Shown here: positions 1-6,929 of the stretch, one piece after another
Position numbering within the stretch: position 1 is the stretch's first letter
Layout: each line of letters opens with the position of its first letter
Origin: JANMAT01 sp031359995
Lineage (GTDB): Bacteria > Actinomycetota > Acidimicrobiia > Acidimicrobiales > Ilumatobacteraceae
Length of the DNA: 21,812 nt
NCBI GenBank assembly: GCA_031359995.1
Contig: JANMAT010000071.1
Span: 1 to 21,812, forward strand
Reading direction: 5' to 3'
Made by a program: the position numbers and the translations under genes
Notes under the pieces: generated by a model
Database searches by the model: none
What the model saw: the letters and a program-made list of their open reading frames with translations, nothing else
Told to the model about the DNA's origin: nothing

Positions 1-773
1 GCGGTGGCGTGACCGACGTTGAGGGAATCGACCCCGGGCCGGATGGGGATGCCCACCCGTTCGGCCCGGGCCATCGCCGCCGCGCTCAGGCCCGGTCCCT
101 CGGCACCGAGCAGCACGGCCACGCGGTCGTCCGGCGCGCGCGACACCGTTCGCAGCGAGCGGGCGTCGGCCGCCGGTGTGAGCGCCAACACGCGCCAACC
201 GCCGTCGGCCAACGTGTGCAGCGCGTCGGGCCACGGTGTGGCGCGCGCCCACGGCACGTGCAGCACCTCGCCCATCGACACGCGCACGCTGCGCCGCCCG
301 AGCGGGTCGGCCGTGGTGGGGTCGAGCAGCATGGCGTCCACACCGAACGCGCGAGCCGACCGCACGATCGCCCCCACGTTCTCCTGGTCGCTCAGCCCTT
401 CGAGGATCACGATCGTGCGGGCGTCGGCCAGTACCGTGTCCATGGCCTGTGGCGCTCGCCGCCCGGCCAAGGCCAGCACGCCACGGTGCACGTCGAAACC
501 GGCGGTGGCGGCCAGCACGTCACGCTCGGCCACGTACACGGGCACCTCCGTGTCGCCGAGCGCCGCCTGCACCACGGCCAGGCGGCCGGGCAGGCACAGC
601 ACCGACCGCAACGGGTACGGGCTGGTGACCGCCCGGGCCAGCGCGGTGTGGCCCTCCACGATGAACACGCCGTCGGCCGCTTCCCGGCTGGCGCGCAGCT
701 GGGCGTCGGTGAGGCCGACGTACCCCGCGAGGCGCCCGTCGGACGGGTTCGACACGTGCTCCACCAGTGCCAC
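1..773 (-). CDS. TrmH/SpoU-family RNA 2'-O-methyltransferase (3' end outside window)
   Basis: This gene probably encodes a SPOUT-class enzyme that moves a methyl group from S-adenosylmethionine to a ribose 2'-OH in tRNA or rRNA. About 257 codons are visible. The N-terminal part has the substrate-binding-like region with FIVEGHTALARAV. The C-terminal part has the SPOUT motifs: DQENVGAIVRSARAFG (motif 1), VLLGAEGPGLS (motif 2) and IPIRPGVDSLNVGHAT (motif 3). The last resembles the end of the family, so only about 10-15 residues should be missing. GTG at 773 is the likely start, because an in-frame TGA lies three codons upstream; GTG codons slightly downstream are alternatives. A CAGCAT hexamer lies 8 bases upstream. 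It is divergent from the alkB-like gene, with 57 bases between the starts. Which RNA is modified cannot be told from the sequence. Confidence 0.9.
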   Translation of the reverse strand, partial: MALVEHVSNPSDGRLAGYVGLTDAQLRASREAADGVFIVEGHTALARAVTSPYPLRSVLCLPGRLAVVQAALGDTEVPVYVAERDVLAATAGFDVHRGVLALAGRRAPQAMDTVLADARTIVILEGLSDQENVGAIVRSARAFGVDAMLLDPTTADPLGRRSVRVSMGEVLHVPWARATPWPDALHTLADGGWRVLALTPAADARSLRTVSRAPDDRVAVLLGAEGPGLSAAAMARAERVGIPIRPGVDSLNVGHAT

Positions 774-794
774 GGGTGCTCATGCTGACACCCC

Positions 795-823
795 TTGACG
801 CCTCCCGCGAACCTCGCGAGGAT
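795..823 (+). promoter_or_regulatory. Predicted promoter of the alkB-like gene
   Basis: A TTGACG -35 element (795-800) is followed after 17 bases by GAGGAT (818-823). The latter keeps the A at position 2 and T at position 6 of the actinobacterial -10 hexamer. The ATG at 831 starts 7 bases after the hexamer, so the transcript would begin at or next to the start codon and be leaderless. Promoter assignment by eye only. Confidence 0.6.
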
Positions 824-837
824 CGAACACATGTTCG
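824..837. promoter_or_regulatory. LexA (SOS) box over the alkB start
   Basis: The sequence CGAACACATGTTCG is a perfect match to the CGAAC-N4-GTTCG operator bound by LexA in Gram-positive bacteria and actinobacteria. It starts directly after the predicted -10 hexamer and includes the ATG at 831, so bound LexA would cover the transcription start. This suggests that the DNA repair gene is induced by DNA damage. The promoter of the divergent methyltransferase gene is close enough to be affected too. Confidence 0.72.
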
Positions 838-1715
838 CACTGGTCGACGCCCGCACCACCCCCGTCACCTCGGTCGACGACCTCCCCGGGGCGGCGGCGC
901 CGCCCGGCATGACCACCCTCGACGAGGCCCGGCTCGCCGACGGCGTCATCGCCTGGCAGGGGTCGCTGTTCGGCAGCGACGAGCCCGAGCTCGACCCGTC
1001 GCTACCCGGCCTCCAGCGCCACTGGCTGGCCGACGGCTGCTACCTCGACCACCTGCCCGGCTGGCTGACCGGCAGCGACACCCTGTTCGCCGAGCTGGTG
1101 GCCCGCCTTTCGTGGCAGCAACGGCGGGTGCCCATGTACGGCCGCATGGTCGACGAACCCCGGCTCACCGCCTGGTGGTCGCTCCAGCAGGGCCTGGCCG
1201 ACGTGCGCCAGCCGGTGCTGGGCGCCATGGCCGACGCCCTCGGCCGCCACTACGGGGTCTCGTTCGACTCGCTCGGCTGCAACCTGTACCGCACCGGCGC
1301 CGACTCGGTGGCGTGGCACACCGACCGAAACGGGCGCGGCGTGCCGGAAACGGTCATCGCCGTCGTGTCGGTGGGGGCGCCCCGCCCGTTCCTGGTGCGC
1401 CCGATCGGCGGGGGCGCGTCCCGGTCGTTCCTGCTCGGCCAGGGAGATCTCCTGGTCATGGGGGGCGAGACGCAGCACCACTTCGAGCACTCGGTGCCCA
1501 AGGTGGCCGCCGCCGGGCCCCGGCTGAGCATCGCCTACCGCTACCAGGCCGATGTGGTCACGCCGCTGTTCGGCACGACGAACGCCCTGCGTACGGACCA
1601 TCACCCGGCGAGCGCGCGGGATCGTCACACTCCCCGCGCGGGTTCGGTACAAGGGTTTGTCAAGGTTTTAGGTGAGGGGTCGGGCGCATCCAGCACTCGA
1701 CCGAGCCGGAGGTGA
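831..1715 (+). CDS. alkB: AlkB-like Fe(II)/2-oxoglutarate-dependent dioxygenase (alkylation repair)
   Basis: The product should remove alkyl groups from damaged bases in DNA or RNA by oxidative demethylation, with Fe(II) and 2-oxoglutarate. The iron ligands are visible as H163-x-D165 in WHTDRNGRG and H220 in ETQHHFEHSVPK. The 2-oxoglutarate-binding arginines are R231 and R237 in RLSIAYRYQ. NLYRTGADSVAWHTD and GDLLVMGG are typical of the AlkB family (PF13532). ATG 831 is preferred over an in-frame TTG at 795, because the TTG is part of the likely -35 element and a -10 hexamer ends 7 bases before 831. The protein has 294 residues. The fold should end near residue 240, so the last 50 residues are an Arg/Ser/His-rich tail without recognisable features; the frame may simply run through what was once 3' untranslated sequence. 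Neighbour: a LexA box over the start. Confidence 0.9.
   Translation: MFALVDARTTPVTSVDDLPGAAAPPGMTTLDEARLADGVIAWQGSLFGSDEPELDPSLPGLQRHWLADGCYLDHLPGWLTGSDTLFAELVARLSWQQRRVPMYGRMVDEPRLTAWWSLQQGLADVRQPVLGAMADALGRHYGVSFDSLGCNLYRTGADSVAWHTDRNGRGVPETVIAVVSVGAPRPFLVRPIGGGASRSFLLGQGDLLVMGGETQHHFEHSVPKVAAAGPRLSIAYRYQADVVTPLFGTTNALRTDHHPASARDRHTPRAGSVQGFVKVLGEGSGASSTRPSRR
1613..1640. other. GC-rich hairpin inside the alkB tail
   Basis: CGCGCGGG (1613-1620) pairs with CCCGCGCG (1633-1640) around a 12-base loop. It lies in the poorly conserved tail of the alkB frame, just before an unusually T-rich stretch (1651-1670). It could attenuate or terminate transcription before the small downstream gene. No clear U-tract follows directly. 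Confidence 0.35.
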
Positions 1716-1721
1716 GCTGCA

Positions 1722-1817
1722 ATGTCGTTCGTCCTGAATGTGGTTCTCGGTTTCTCGATCCTGGTGACGGTCGGATTGTTCGCCGCCACCCTGCTCACGG
1801 CGTTCTCCGAACGGTGA
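1722..1817 (+). CDS. 31-residue single-pass membrane peptide, unknown function
   Basis: I do not recognise this protein. It starts MSFVLNVVLG and ends TAFSER. Between them is a continuous run of hydrophobic residues (Val, Leu, Phe, Ala, Ile) long enough for one membrane helix, with a short polar C-terminal end. Support for it being real: a near-ideal ribosome binding site GGAGGTGA (1708-1715) sits 6 bases before the ATG, in a window where most genes have none. The frame is compact, and the stop is followed by strong hairpins. It begins 6 bases after the alkB stop, whose TGA lies inside the ribosome binding site, so translation may be coupled; a separate promoter around 1650-1680 is also possible. 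Similar tiny membrane proteins often bind and tune larger membrane complexes, but no partner can be named here. Confidence 0.6.
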   Translation: MSFVLNVVLGFSILVTVGLFAATLLTAFSER

Positions 1818-1851
1818 CCGCCCCCAACTGATCGCCCCGAGCCCCCGATCG

Positions 1852-1900
1852 CCCGGTCGGGTGTCTGCCGTCATCGCCCGCCGGCAGGCACCCGACCGGG
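1852..1900. terminator. Strong 18-bp hairpin after the small peptide gene
   Basis: Bases 1852-1869 pair with 1883-1900 (18 pairs, one a T-G wobble) around a 13-base loop starting GTCATC. It starts 35 bases after the peptide stop codon and would end the alkB/peptide transcript. There is no T-run after it, which is common for GC-rich actinobacteria. It forms a tandem with the hairpin at 1915-1951. Confidence 0.55.
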
Positions 1901-1914
1901 CACTGTCGGTCCGC

Positions 1915-1951
1915 ATCGTCGGGTGGGTCATCCGCCGATCCACCCGACGAT
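1915..1951. other. Second hairpin, 12 bp perfect stem, related to the first
   Basis: Bases 1915-1926 pair perfectly with 1940-1951 around a 13-base loop that also begins GTCATC. Both hairpins contain GTCGGGTG in the left arm, so they look like diverged copies. This one ends 35 bases before the oxidoreductase start and may lie over or just upstream of its promoter, so an operator or attenuator role is possible. Confidence 0.45.
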
Positions 1952-1986
1952 CGGACCTCGACCGTCGGTGTGCCACGCTCGGTGCC

Positions 1987-3222
1987 ATGACCGCACGCAC
2001 GATGGTGGTGGTCGGCGCTTCGCTTGCCGGCCTGCGCGCCGCCGAGACGTTTCGCACCGACGGCTTCGATGGTCGGGTGGTGATGGTGGGCGCCGAAGCG
2101 CACCTGCCCTACGACCGCCCGCCGCTGTCCAAGGCGATGCTGGCCGGCGACTGGGAGCCCGATCGCATCCAGCTGCGCAAGGCCGAGGCACTCGGCCAGC
2201 TCGACCTCGAGCTCCATCTCGGCGTGCCCGCCGAGCGCCTCGACGTGGCCGGCCGCACCCTGCACCTGGCCGACGGTCGCGATCTGGCCTTCGACGGGTG
2301 CGTGATCGCCACCGGCGCCAGCCCGCGCCGCCTGCCCGGCCAACCGGTCGGCTGGACCGGCCTGCACGAGCTGCGCACCCTGGACGACAGCCTCACGCTG
2401 CGGGCCGACCTGACCGACCACGGCCCCCGCCGCGTCGTGGTGATCGGCGCCGGCTTCATCGGCGCCGAGGTGGCGGCCACCGCCCGCAAGCTCGGTCACC
2501 AGGTCACCGTGCTCGAGGCGCTGCCGGCGCCGCTGGTGCGCGGCCTGGGTGAGGCCATGGGCAACGCCATCGGCGCCGTGCACACCGCCAACGGGGTCGA
2601 CCTGCGCTGCAACGTGGGTGTGGCCGGATTCGCCGGCGATGGCCGCGTGGAGGGGGTGGTGCTGGCCGACGGCACCACCATCGCCGCCGACGTGGTCGTG
2701 GTGGGGGTGGGCGTCACGCCGAACATCGGCTGGCTGCAGGACAGCGGCCTCACGCTGGGCAACGGCATCGTGTGCGACGCCTTCCTGCGCGCCGCCCCGG
2801 GGGTGTACGCCGCTGGCGACGTGGCCTGCTGGCCCTACAACGGCGACGGCCCGCTCACCCGCATCGAGCACTGGAGCAACGCCAACGAGCAGGGCTCGCA
2901 CGCGGCGGCCAACCTGCTGGCCGAGCTGAACGGCGAGGCGCCCACGCCCTTCACCACCCAGCCGTTCGTGTGGAGCGACCAGTACGACCGACGCATCCAG
3001 GTGCTGGGCCGGGTCAGCGGCGACCACGAGATCGTGGTGGCCCACGGCTCGGTCGACGACGGCGCCTTCATCACCCTGTACGGCGACGCCGGCCGCCTGA
3101 TGGGAGTGCTGGGCGTGAACCTGCCCAAGAAGCTGGCCGGCTACCGCAAGCTGCTAGCCGCCGGGGCCAGCTGGCCCGAAGCCCTGGCCCATGCCCGCGT
3201 CGTGGAGACGCCGACAACCTGA
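1987..3222 (+). CDS. FAD-dependent NAD(P)H:ferredoxin reductase-like oxidoreductase
   Basis: The protein (411 residues) belongs to the pyridine nucleotide-disulfide oxidoreductase superfamily, in the branch of ferredoxin/rubredoxin reductases that pass electrons from NAD(P)H to a ferredoxin serving a P450 or a ring-hydroxylating dioxygenase. Visible features are the N-terminal FAD motif GASLAG (residues 10-15), the branch signature PYDRPPLSK (41-49), the NAD(P) motif GAGFIG (154-159), the second FAD motif YAAGDVA with D278, EHWSNANEQG, and a C-terminal reductase domain. ATG 1987 is chosen because the FAD motif should start close to the N-terminus; CACGCT lies 7 bases upstream as a weak -10. 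No ferredoxin or oxygenase gene is adjacent, so the electron acceptor is unknown. Confidence 0.88.
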   Translation: MTARTMVVVGASLAGLRAAETFRTDGFDGRVVMVGAEAHLPYDRPPLSKAMLAGDWEPDRIQLRKAEALGQLDLELHLGVPAERLDVAGRTLHLADGRDLAFDGCVIATGASPRRLPGQPVGWTGLHELRTLDDSLTLRADLTDHGPRRVVVIGAGFIGAEVAATARKLGHQVTVLEALPAPLVRGLGEAMGNAIGAVHTANGVDLRCNVGVAGFAGDGRVEGVVLADGTTIAADVVVVGVGVTPNIGWLQDSGLTLGNGIVCDAFLRAAPGVYAAGDVACWPYNGDGPLTRIEHWSNANEQGSHAAANLLAELNGEAPTPFTTQPFVWSDQYDRRIQVLGRVSGDHEIVVAHGSVDDGAFITLYGDAGRLMGVLGVNLPKKLAGYRKLLAAGASWPEALAHARVVETPTT

Positions 3223-3245
3223 GTCGGTGTGACTCTCGCGTAATG

Positions 3246-3273
3246 TTGTAATTGCAATTACCGACGGTAGCGT
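3246..3273 (+). promoter_or_regulatory. Predicted lon promoter with a 14-bp palindromic operator
   Basis: TTGTAA (3246-3251) and TAGCGT (3268-3273) are 16 bases apart and fit -35 and -10 elements. The ATG of lon starts 7 bases after the -10, so the mRNA should be leaderless. The perfect palindrome GTAATTGCAATTAC (3248-3261) overlaps the -35 and fills most of the spacer, where a repressor would block RNA polymerase. It is not the HspR (HAIR) or ClgR consensus known to me. Confidence 0.6.
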
Positions 3274-3280
3274 GCCGGCC

Positions 3281-5608
3281 ATGGCTGACACCACAACCTC
3301 CGTCACCCTCCCGGTTCTTCCCGTGCCCGACGGCGTCGTCTTCCCCGGCACCGTCGTCACCCTGACCCTCGAGACCGACACCGCCCGCAGCGCCATCGCC
3401 GCCGCCCGCGCCGGTGAGCAACGCGTCGTCCTCGTGCCCGTGGTCGACGGCGCCTACGCCAAGGTGGGCACCATCGCCCAGGTCGAGCAGGCCGGCGAAC
3501 TGCCCACCGGTCAGCAGGCCGCCATCCTGCGCGGCATCGGCCGGGCCGAGCTCGGCGCGGCCGAGACCTCGGAGCGGGCCGGGCTCTGGGTGCAGGCCCA
3601 TCCCGTGGCCGACCCCCGGCCCAGCGTGCGGGTCGAAGGCGCGGCGCGCGAGTTGCGCATCGTGCTCGAGGAGCTGGCCGAGGTCCGCCGCTCCCGCCGC
3701 CTGCCCGAGCTGCTCCGCTCCGTGAGCGACCCCGGCGCCCTGGCCGACGGCGCCACCTCGTGGTGGGACGGCCCCGCGGCCAAGAAGGCCGAGGTGCTGG
3801 CCGCCGTCGACCTGGGCGAGCGCCTCGACCTCGTGCGGGCGTGGGCCACCGAGCTGCTGGCCGAGTCGAAGATCAACGAGGCCATCCGCCAGGACGTGAC
3901 CGAAGGCGTCGACAAGCAGCAGCGCGAGTACCTGTTGCGTCGCCAGCTGGACGCCATCCGCAAGGAGCTGGGCGAGAGCGACGCCGACCCGGCGGCCGAC
4001 TACCGCGGCAAGCTCGCCGCCCTGACCCTGCCCGACAAGACCCGCACGTTCATCGACGGCGAGATCGATCGGCTGGAGCGCAGCGGCGGCGGCCAGAACC
4101 CCGAGGCGGGCTGGATCCGCACCTGGCTCGACCGCGTGCTCGGCCTGCCGTGGGGCACCGTCACCGACGACAACCTCGACACGACGGCCGCCCGCGCGGT
4201 CCTCGACGCCGACCACGACGGCCTCGACGACGTGAAGGACCGCATCGTCGAGTTCCTGGCCGTGCGCAAGCTGCGCACCGAGCGCAACATCGCCGCCACC
4301 GGCCAGCGCGGCGACGGTGCCATCATCACGCTCGTGGGCCCTCCCGGCGTGGGCAAGACCAGCCTCGGCGAGTCCATCGCCCGGGCCATGGGCCGCACGT
4401 TCGTGCGCGTCGCCCTGGGCGGCGTGCGCGACGAAGCCGAGATCCGCGGCCACCGGCGCACCTACGTGGGCGCCCAACCCGGCCGTCTCGTGCGGGCCCT
4501 CGCCGAGGCCGGCTCCATGAACCCGGTCGTGCTGCTCGACGAGGTCGACAAGCTGTCGGCCGGCGGGTGGAGCGGCGACCCCACCGCGGCGCTGCTCGAG
4601 GTGCTCGACCCCGCCCAGAACCACACGTTCCGCGACCACTACCTCGAGGTCGAGCTCGACCTGTCGGACGTGGTCTTCATCGCCACCGCCAACGTGGCCG
4701 ACACCATCCCCGGACCCTTGCTCGACCGGATGGAGATCGTGCGGCTGGACGGCTACTCGGAGGACGAGAAGGCGTTCATCGCCCGCAACCACCTGCTGCC
4801 CCGCCAGCTCGAGCGCAACGGCCTGCGCGCCGACGAGCTCGACCTGACCGACGGCGGCCTGCGCACGGTCATCAGCGGCTACACGCGTGAGGCCGGCGTG
4901 CGCGGCCTGGAGCGCGAACTCGGCAAGCTCGGCCGCAAGGTCGCGGCCCGCGTCGCCCTCGACCCGAGCATCACGCCCGTGCACGTCGACACCGACGACG
5001 TTCGTACGTACCTCGGTCGGGCCAAGGTCCACGACGAGGTCGCCGAGCGCACCACCGTGCCCGGCGTGGCCACCGGCCTCGCCGTCACCGGCAGCGGCGG
5101 CGACGTGCTGTTCATCGAGGCGTCGGCGTCCGACGGCGAGCCCGGTCTGACCCTGACCGGTCAGCTCGGCGACGTCATGAAGGAGTCGGCCCAGATCGCG
5201 CTCTCGTACGTGCGGGCCAATCGGGCCGCACTGGCGGTGGACACGGCGCAGCTCAACCGCCGGGTGCACGTGCACGTGCCCGCCGGTGCCATCCCGAAGG
5301 ACGGCCCCTCGGCCGGCGTCACCATGACCACCGCGCTGGTGAGCCTGCTCACCGGCCGCACCGTGAAGCCCAACGTGGGCATGACCGGTGAGGTCACGCT
5401 GCAGGGCAAGGTGCTGCCGATCGGCGGCGTGAAGCAGAAGGTGCTCGCCGCCCACCGCGCCGGCCTCACCGAGGTCGTGCTGCCGTACCGCAACGGACCC
5501 GACCTGGAAGACGTGCCCGAGCGGGTGCGGGAAGCGATGACCTTCCACCTGGCCCGCACCATCGACGACGTGCTCGCCGCGGCACTGTCGCCGGCCGACG
5601 ACGTCTGA
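3281..5608 (+). CDS. lon: ATP-dependent protease Lon
   Basis: Lon is a cytoplasmic homo-oligomeric protease that unfolds misfolded and short-lived regulatory proteins with ATP and degrades them. The protein (775 residues) has the usual order: an N-terminal substrate-binding LON domain (about 1-190), a coiled-coil linker with the VDKQQREYLLRRQLDAIRKE signature, the AAA+ module with Walker A GPPGVGKTS (353-361, K359) and Walker B VVLLDEVDK (D420, E421), and the serine-lysine protease domain with S677 in PKDGPSAG and K720 in GGVKQK. Both spacing and length match bacterial LonA. ATG 3281 fits the domain start and the leaderless promoter; GTG 3272 is part of the -10 hexamer. It is a complete, apparently functional gene standing as its own transcription unit. 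Confidence 0.97.
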   Translation: MADTTTSVTLPVLPVPDGVVFPGTVVTLTLETDTARSAIAAARAGEQRVVLVPVVDGAYAKVGTIAQVEQAGELPTGQQAAILRGIGRAELGAAETSERAGLWVQAHPVADPRPSVRVEGAARELRIVLEELAEVRRSRRLPELLRSVSDPGALADGATSWWDGPAAKKAEVLAAVDLGERLDLVRAWATELLAESKINEAIRQDVTEGVDKQQREYLLRRQLDAIRKELGESDADPAADYRGKLAALTLPDKTRTFIDGEIDRLERSGGGQNPEAGWIRTWLDRVLGLPWGTVTDDNLDTTAARAVLDADHDGLDDVKDRIVEFLAVRKLRTERNIAATGQRGDGAIITLVGPPGVGKTSLGESIARAMGRTFVRVALGGVRDEAEIRGHRRTYVGAQPGRLVRALAEAGSMNPVVLLDEVDKLSAGGWSGDPTAALLEVLDPAQNHTFRDHYLEVELDLSDVVFIATANVADTIPGPLLDRMEIVRLDGYSEDEKAFIARNHLLPRQLERNGLRADELDLTDGGLRTVISGYTREAGVRGLERELGKLGRKVAARVALDPSITPVHVDTDDVRTYLGRAKVHDEVAERTTVPGVATGLAVTGSGGDVLFIEASASDGEPGLTLTGQLGDVMKESAQIALSYVRANRAALAVDTAQLNRRVHVHVPAGAIPKDGPSAGVTMTTALVSLLTGRTVKPNVGMTGEVTLQGKVLPIGGVKQKVLAAHRAGLTEVVLPYRNGPDLEDVPERVREAMTFHLARTIDDVLAAALSPADDV

Positions 5609-5622
5609 CGAATGCCGTCGCT

Positions 5623-5660
5623 CGGCACCGGTGCTCCGGGGAACCGGATGCCCGGTGCCG
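5623..5660. terminator. Hairpin between lon and the aminotransferase gene
   Basis: CGGCACCGG (5623-5631) pairs with CCGGTGCCG (5652-5660) over a 20-base loop, 15 bases after the lon stop. No T-run follows. It may terminate lon mRNA or serve as an operator for the next promoter, which begins immediately after it. Confidence 0.45.
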
Positions 5661-5664
5661 GGCG

Positions 5665-5670
5665 TAGCAT
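5665..5670 (+). promoter_or_regulatory. -10 element of the aminotransferase gene (leaderless)
   Basis: TAGCAT matches TANNNT and ends exactly 7 bases before ATG 5678. No ribosome binding site is present. I see no good -35 element. This decides the start at 5678 over an earlier in-frame ATG at 5612. Confidence 0.55.
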
Positions 5671-5677
5671 CCTCTCC

Positions 5678-6916
5678 ATGACCGCGACGTCACACCTCTC
5701 CCAGGTCTGGTTCTCCGTCACCGATCTGGAGGTGGCCTCGGGCAAGGGCTCGTGGGTCACCACGGTCGACGGCACCGAGTACCTCGACTTCACGTCGGGC
5801 ATCGCCGTCACGTCCACCGGCCACGCCCACCCCAAGGTGGCGGCGGCCATCGCCGAGCAGGCGACGAAGTTCATCCACGCGCAGGTGAACGTCTACAAGC
5901 ACGACCTGCTCGAACCGCTGGCGCAGAAGCTGCACGAGCTCACGCCGCCCAGCATCGACACGTTCTTCTACGCCAGCAGCGGCGCCGAGATCACCGAGGC
6001 GGCGGTGAAGCTGGCCAAGCAGGCCACCAAGCGCCCGCACGTGATCGTGTTCGCCGGCAGCTTCCACGGCCGAACCCATCTGGCCATGGCCATGACCACG
6101 TCGAAGACCGGCTACCGCGCCGGCCACTCGCCGCTGCCCGCCGGCATCTTCGTGGCGCCGTTCCCCGAGCCGCTGGCCGACGACCGCGACGCCGAGATCG
6201 ACCGTTGCCTCGCCGGCTTCGACCACCTCCTCACGTCGATGACCGCACCCGACGAGACCGCCGCGGTGATCATGGAGCCGGTGCTCGGCGAGGGCGGTTA
6301 CATCCCGGCGCCGCCCCGCTTCTTCCACGGCATCGTCGAACGGTGCAAGGCCAACGGCATCCTGTTCATCGCCGATGAGGTGCAGTCGGGCTTCCTGCGC
6401 ACCGGCAAGATGTTCGCCGTCGATCACTACGACGTGGAGCCCGACATCATCTGCATGGCCAAGGGCATCGCGTCGGGCTTCCCGTTCGCCGCGCTGGGCA
6501 CCACGCGCGCGCTCGACAGCCGTTGGCCCAAGGGCAGCCATGGCGGTACCTACACGGGCAACGTGCTGGGCTGCGCTGCCGCGCTGGCCACCATCGAGGT
6601 CCTCACCGAGGTGGGCTTCGCCGACCACGTGAACGCGCGCGGCAGTCAGCTGCGCGACGGGCTCGCCGCCATCCGGGCCGGCGACTCCGGCGTCACCGAT
6701 GTGCGCGGTCTCGGCCTCATGAACGCCGTGCAGTTCGCCGACCCGGCGCGTGTGGCGGCCATCCAGAGGCACTGCTTCGACGAGAGCCGCGTCATCCTCA
6801 TGAACGCCGGCACCTACGGCACCACCCTGCGCCTGATGCCGCCGCTCGTGGTCACCGCCGACGAGGTCGACACCGCGGTCGGCGCCATCGCCGCCGCGGT
6901 GAAGGCCACGGCGTAA
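5678..6916 (+). CDS. Class III PLP-dependent aminotransferase (4-aminobutyrate transaminase-like)
   Basis: The enzyme (412 residues) should move an omega- or alpha-amino group to 2-oxoglutarate or pyruvate using pyridoxal phosphate. Features: DGTEYLDFTSGIAVTSTGHAHP near the N-terminus, FAGSFHGRTH, the cofactor-ring aspartate in LFIADEVQSGFLRTGKMFA, the PLP lysine K262 in CMAKGIASGFPF, and GGTYTGNVLGCAAA. The pattern around EVQSGFLRTG and the length fit GABA transaminases and close relatives (EC 2.6.1.19), but acetylornithine or beta-alanine aminotransferase activity cannot be excluded by eye. The MarR gene 13 bases downstream is probably on the same mRNA and may control it. No succinate-semialdehyde dehydrogenase gene is nearby. 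Confidence 0.88.
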   Translation: MTATSHLSQVWFSVTDLEVASGKGSWVTTVDGTEYLDFTSGIAVTSTGHAHPKVAAAIAEQATKFIHAQVNVYKHDLLEPLAQKLHELTPPSIDTFFYASSGAEITEAAVKLAKQATKRPHVIVFAGSFHGRTHLAMAMTTSKTGYRAGHSPLPAGIFVAPFPEPLADDRDAEIDRCLAGFDHLLTSMTAPDETAAVIMEPVLGEGGYIPAPPRFFHGIVERCKANGILFIADEVQSGFLRTGKMFAVDHYDVEPDIICMAKGIASGFPFAALGTTRALDSRWPKGSHGGTYTGNVLGCAAALATIEVLTEVGFADHVNARGSQLRDGLAAIRAGDSGVTDVRGLGLMNAVQFADPARVAAIQRHCFDESRVILMNAGTYGTTLRLMPPLVVTADEVDTAVGAIAAAVKATA

Positions 6917-6929
6917 CGGCGGAGGCGGC

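Noticed and set aside
795..830. TTG 795 as start of alkB
   Set aside because: The TTG belongs to a TTGACG -35 element with a good spacer to a -10 hexamer 7 bases before ATG 831, and the added residues have no family support.
1795..3045. 416-codon minus-strand frame over the oxidoreductase gene
   Set aside because: Antisense shadow; repetitive Gly/His/Gln composition, while the plus strand has clear FAD and NAD motifs.
3071..5548. 825-codon open frame on the minus strand
   Set aside because: It is fully antisense to lon. The protein is rich in Gly/Val/His/Asp without domains, as expected for the shadow of a GC-rich gene.
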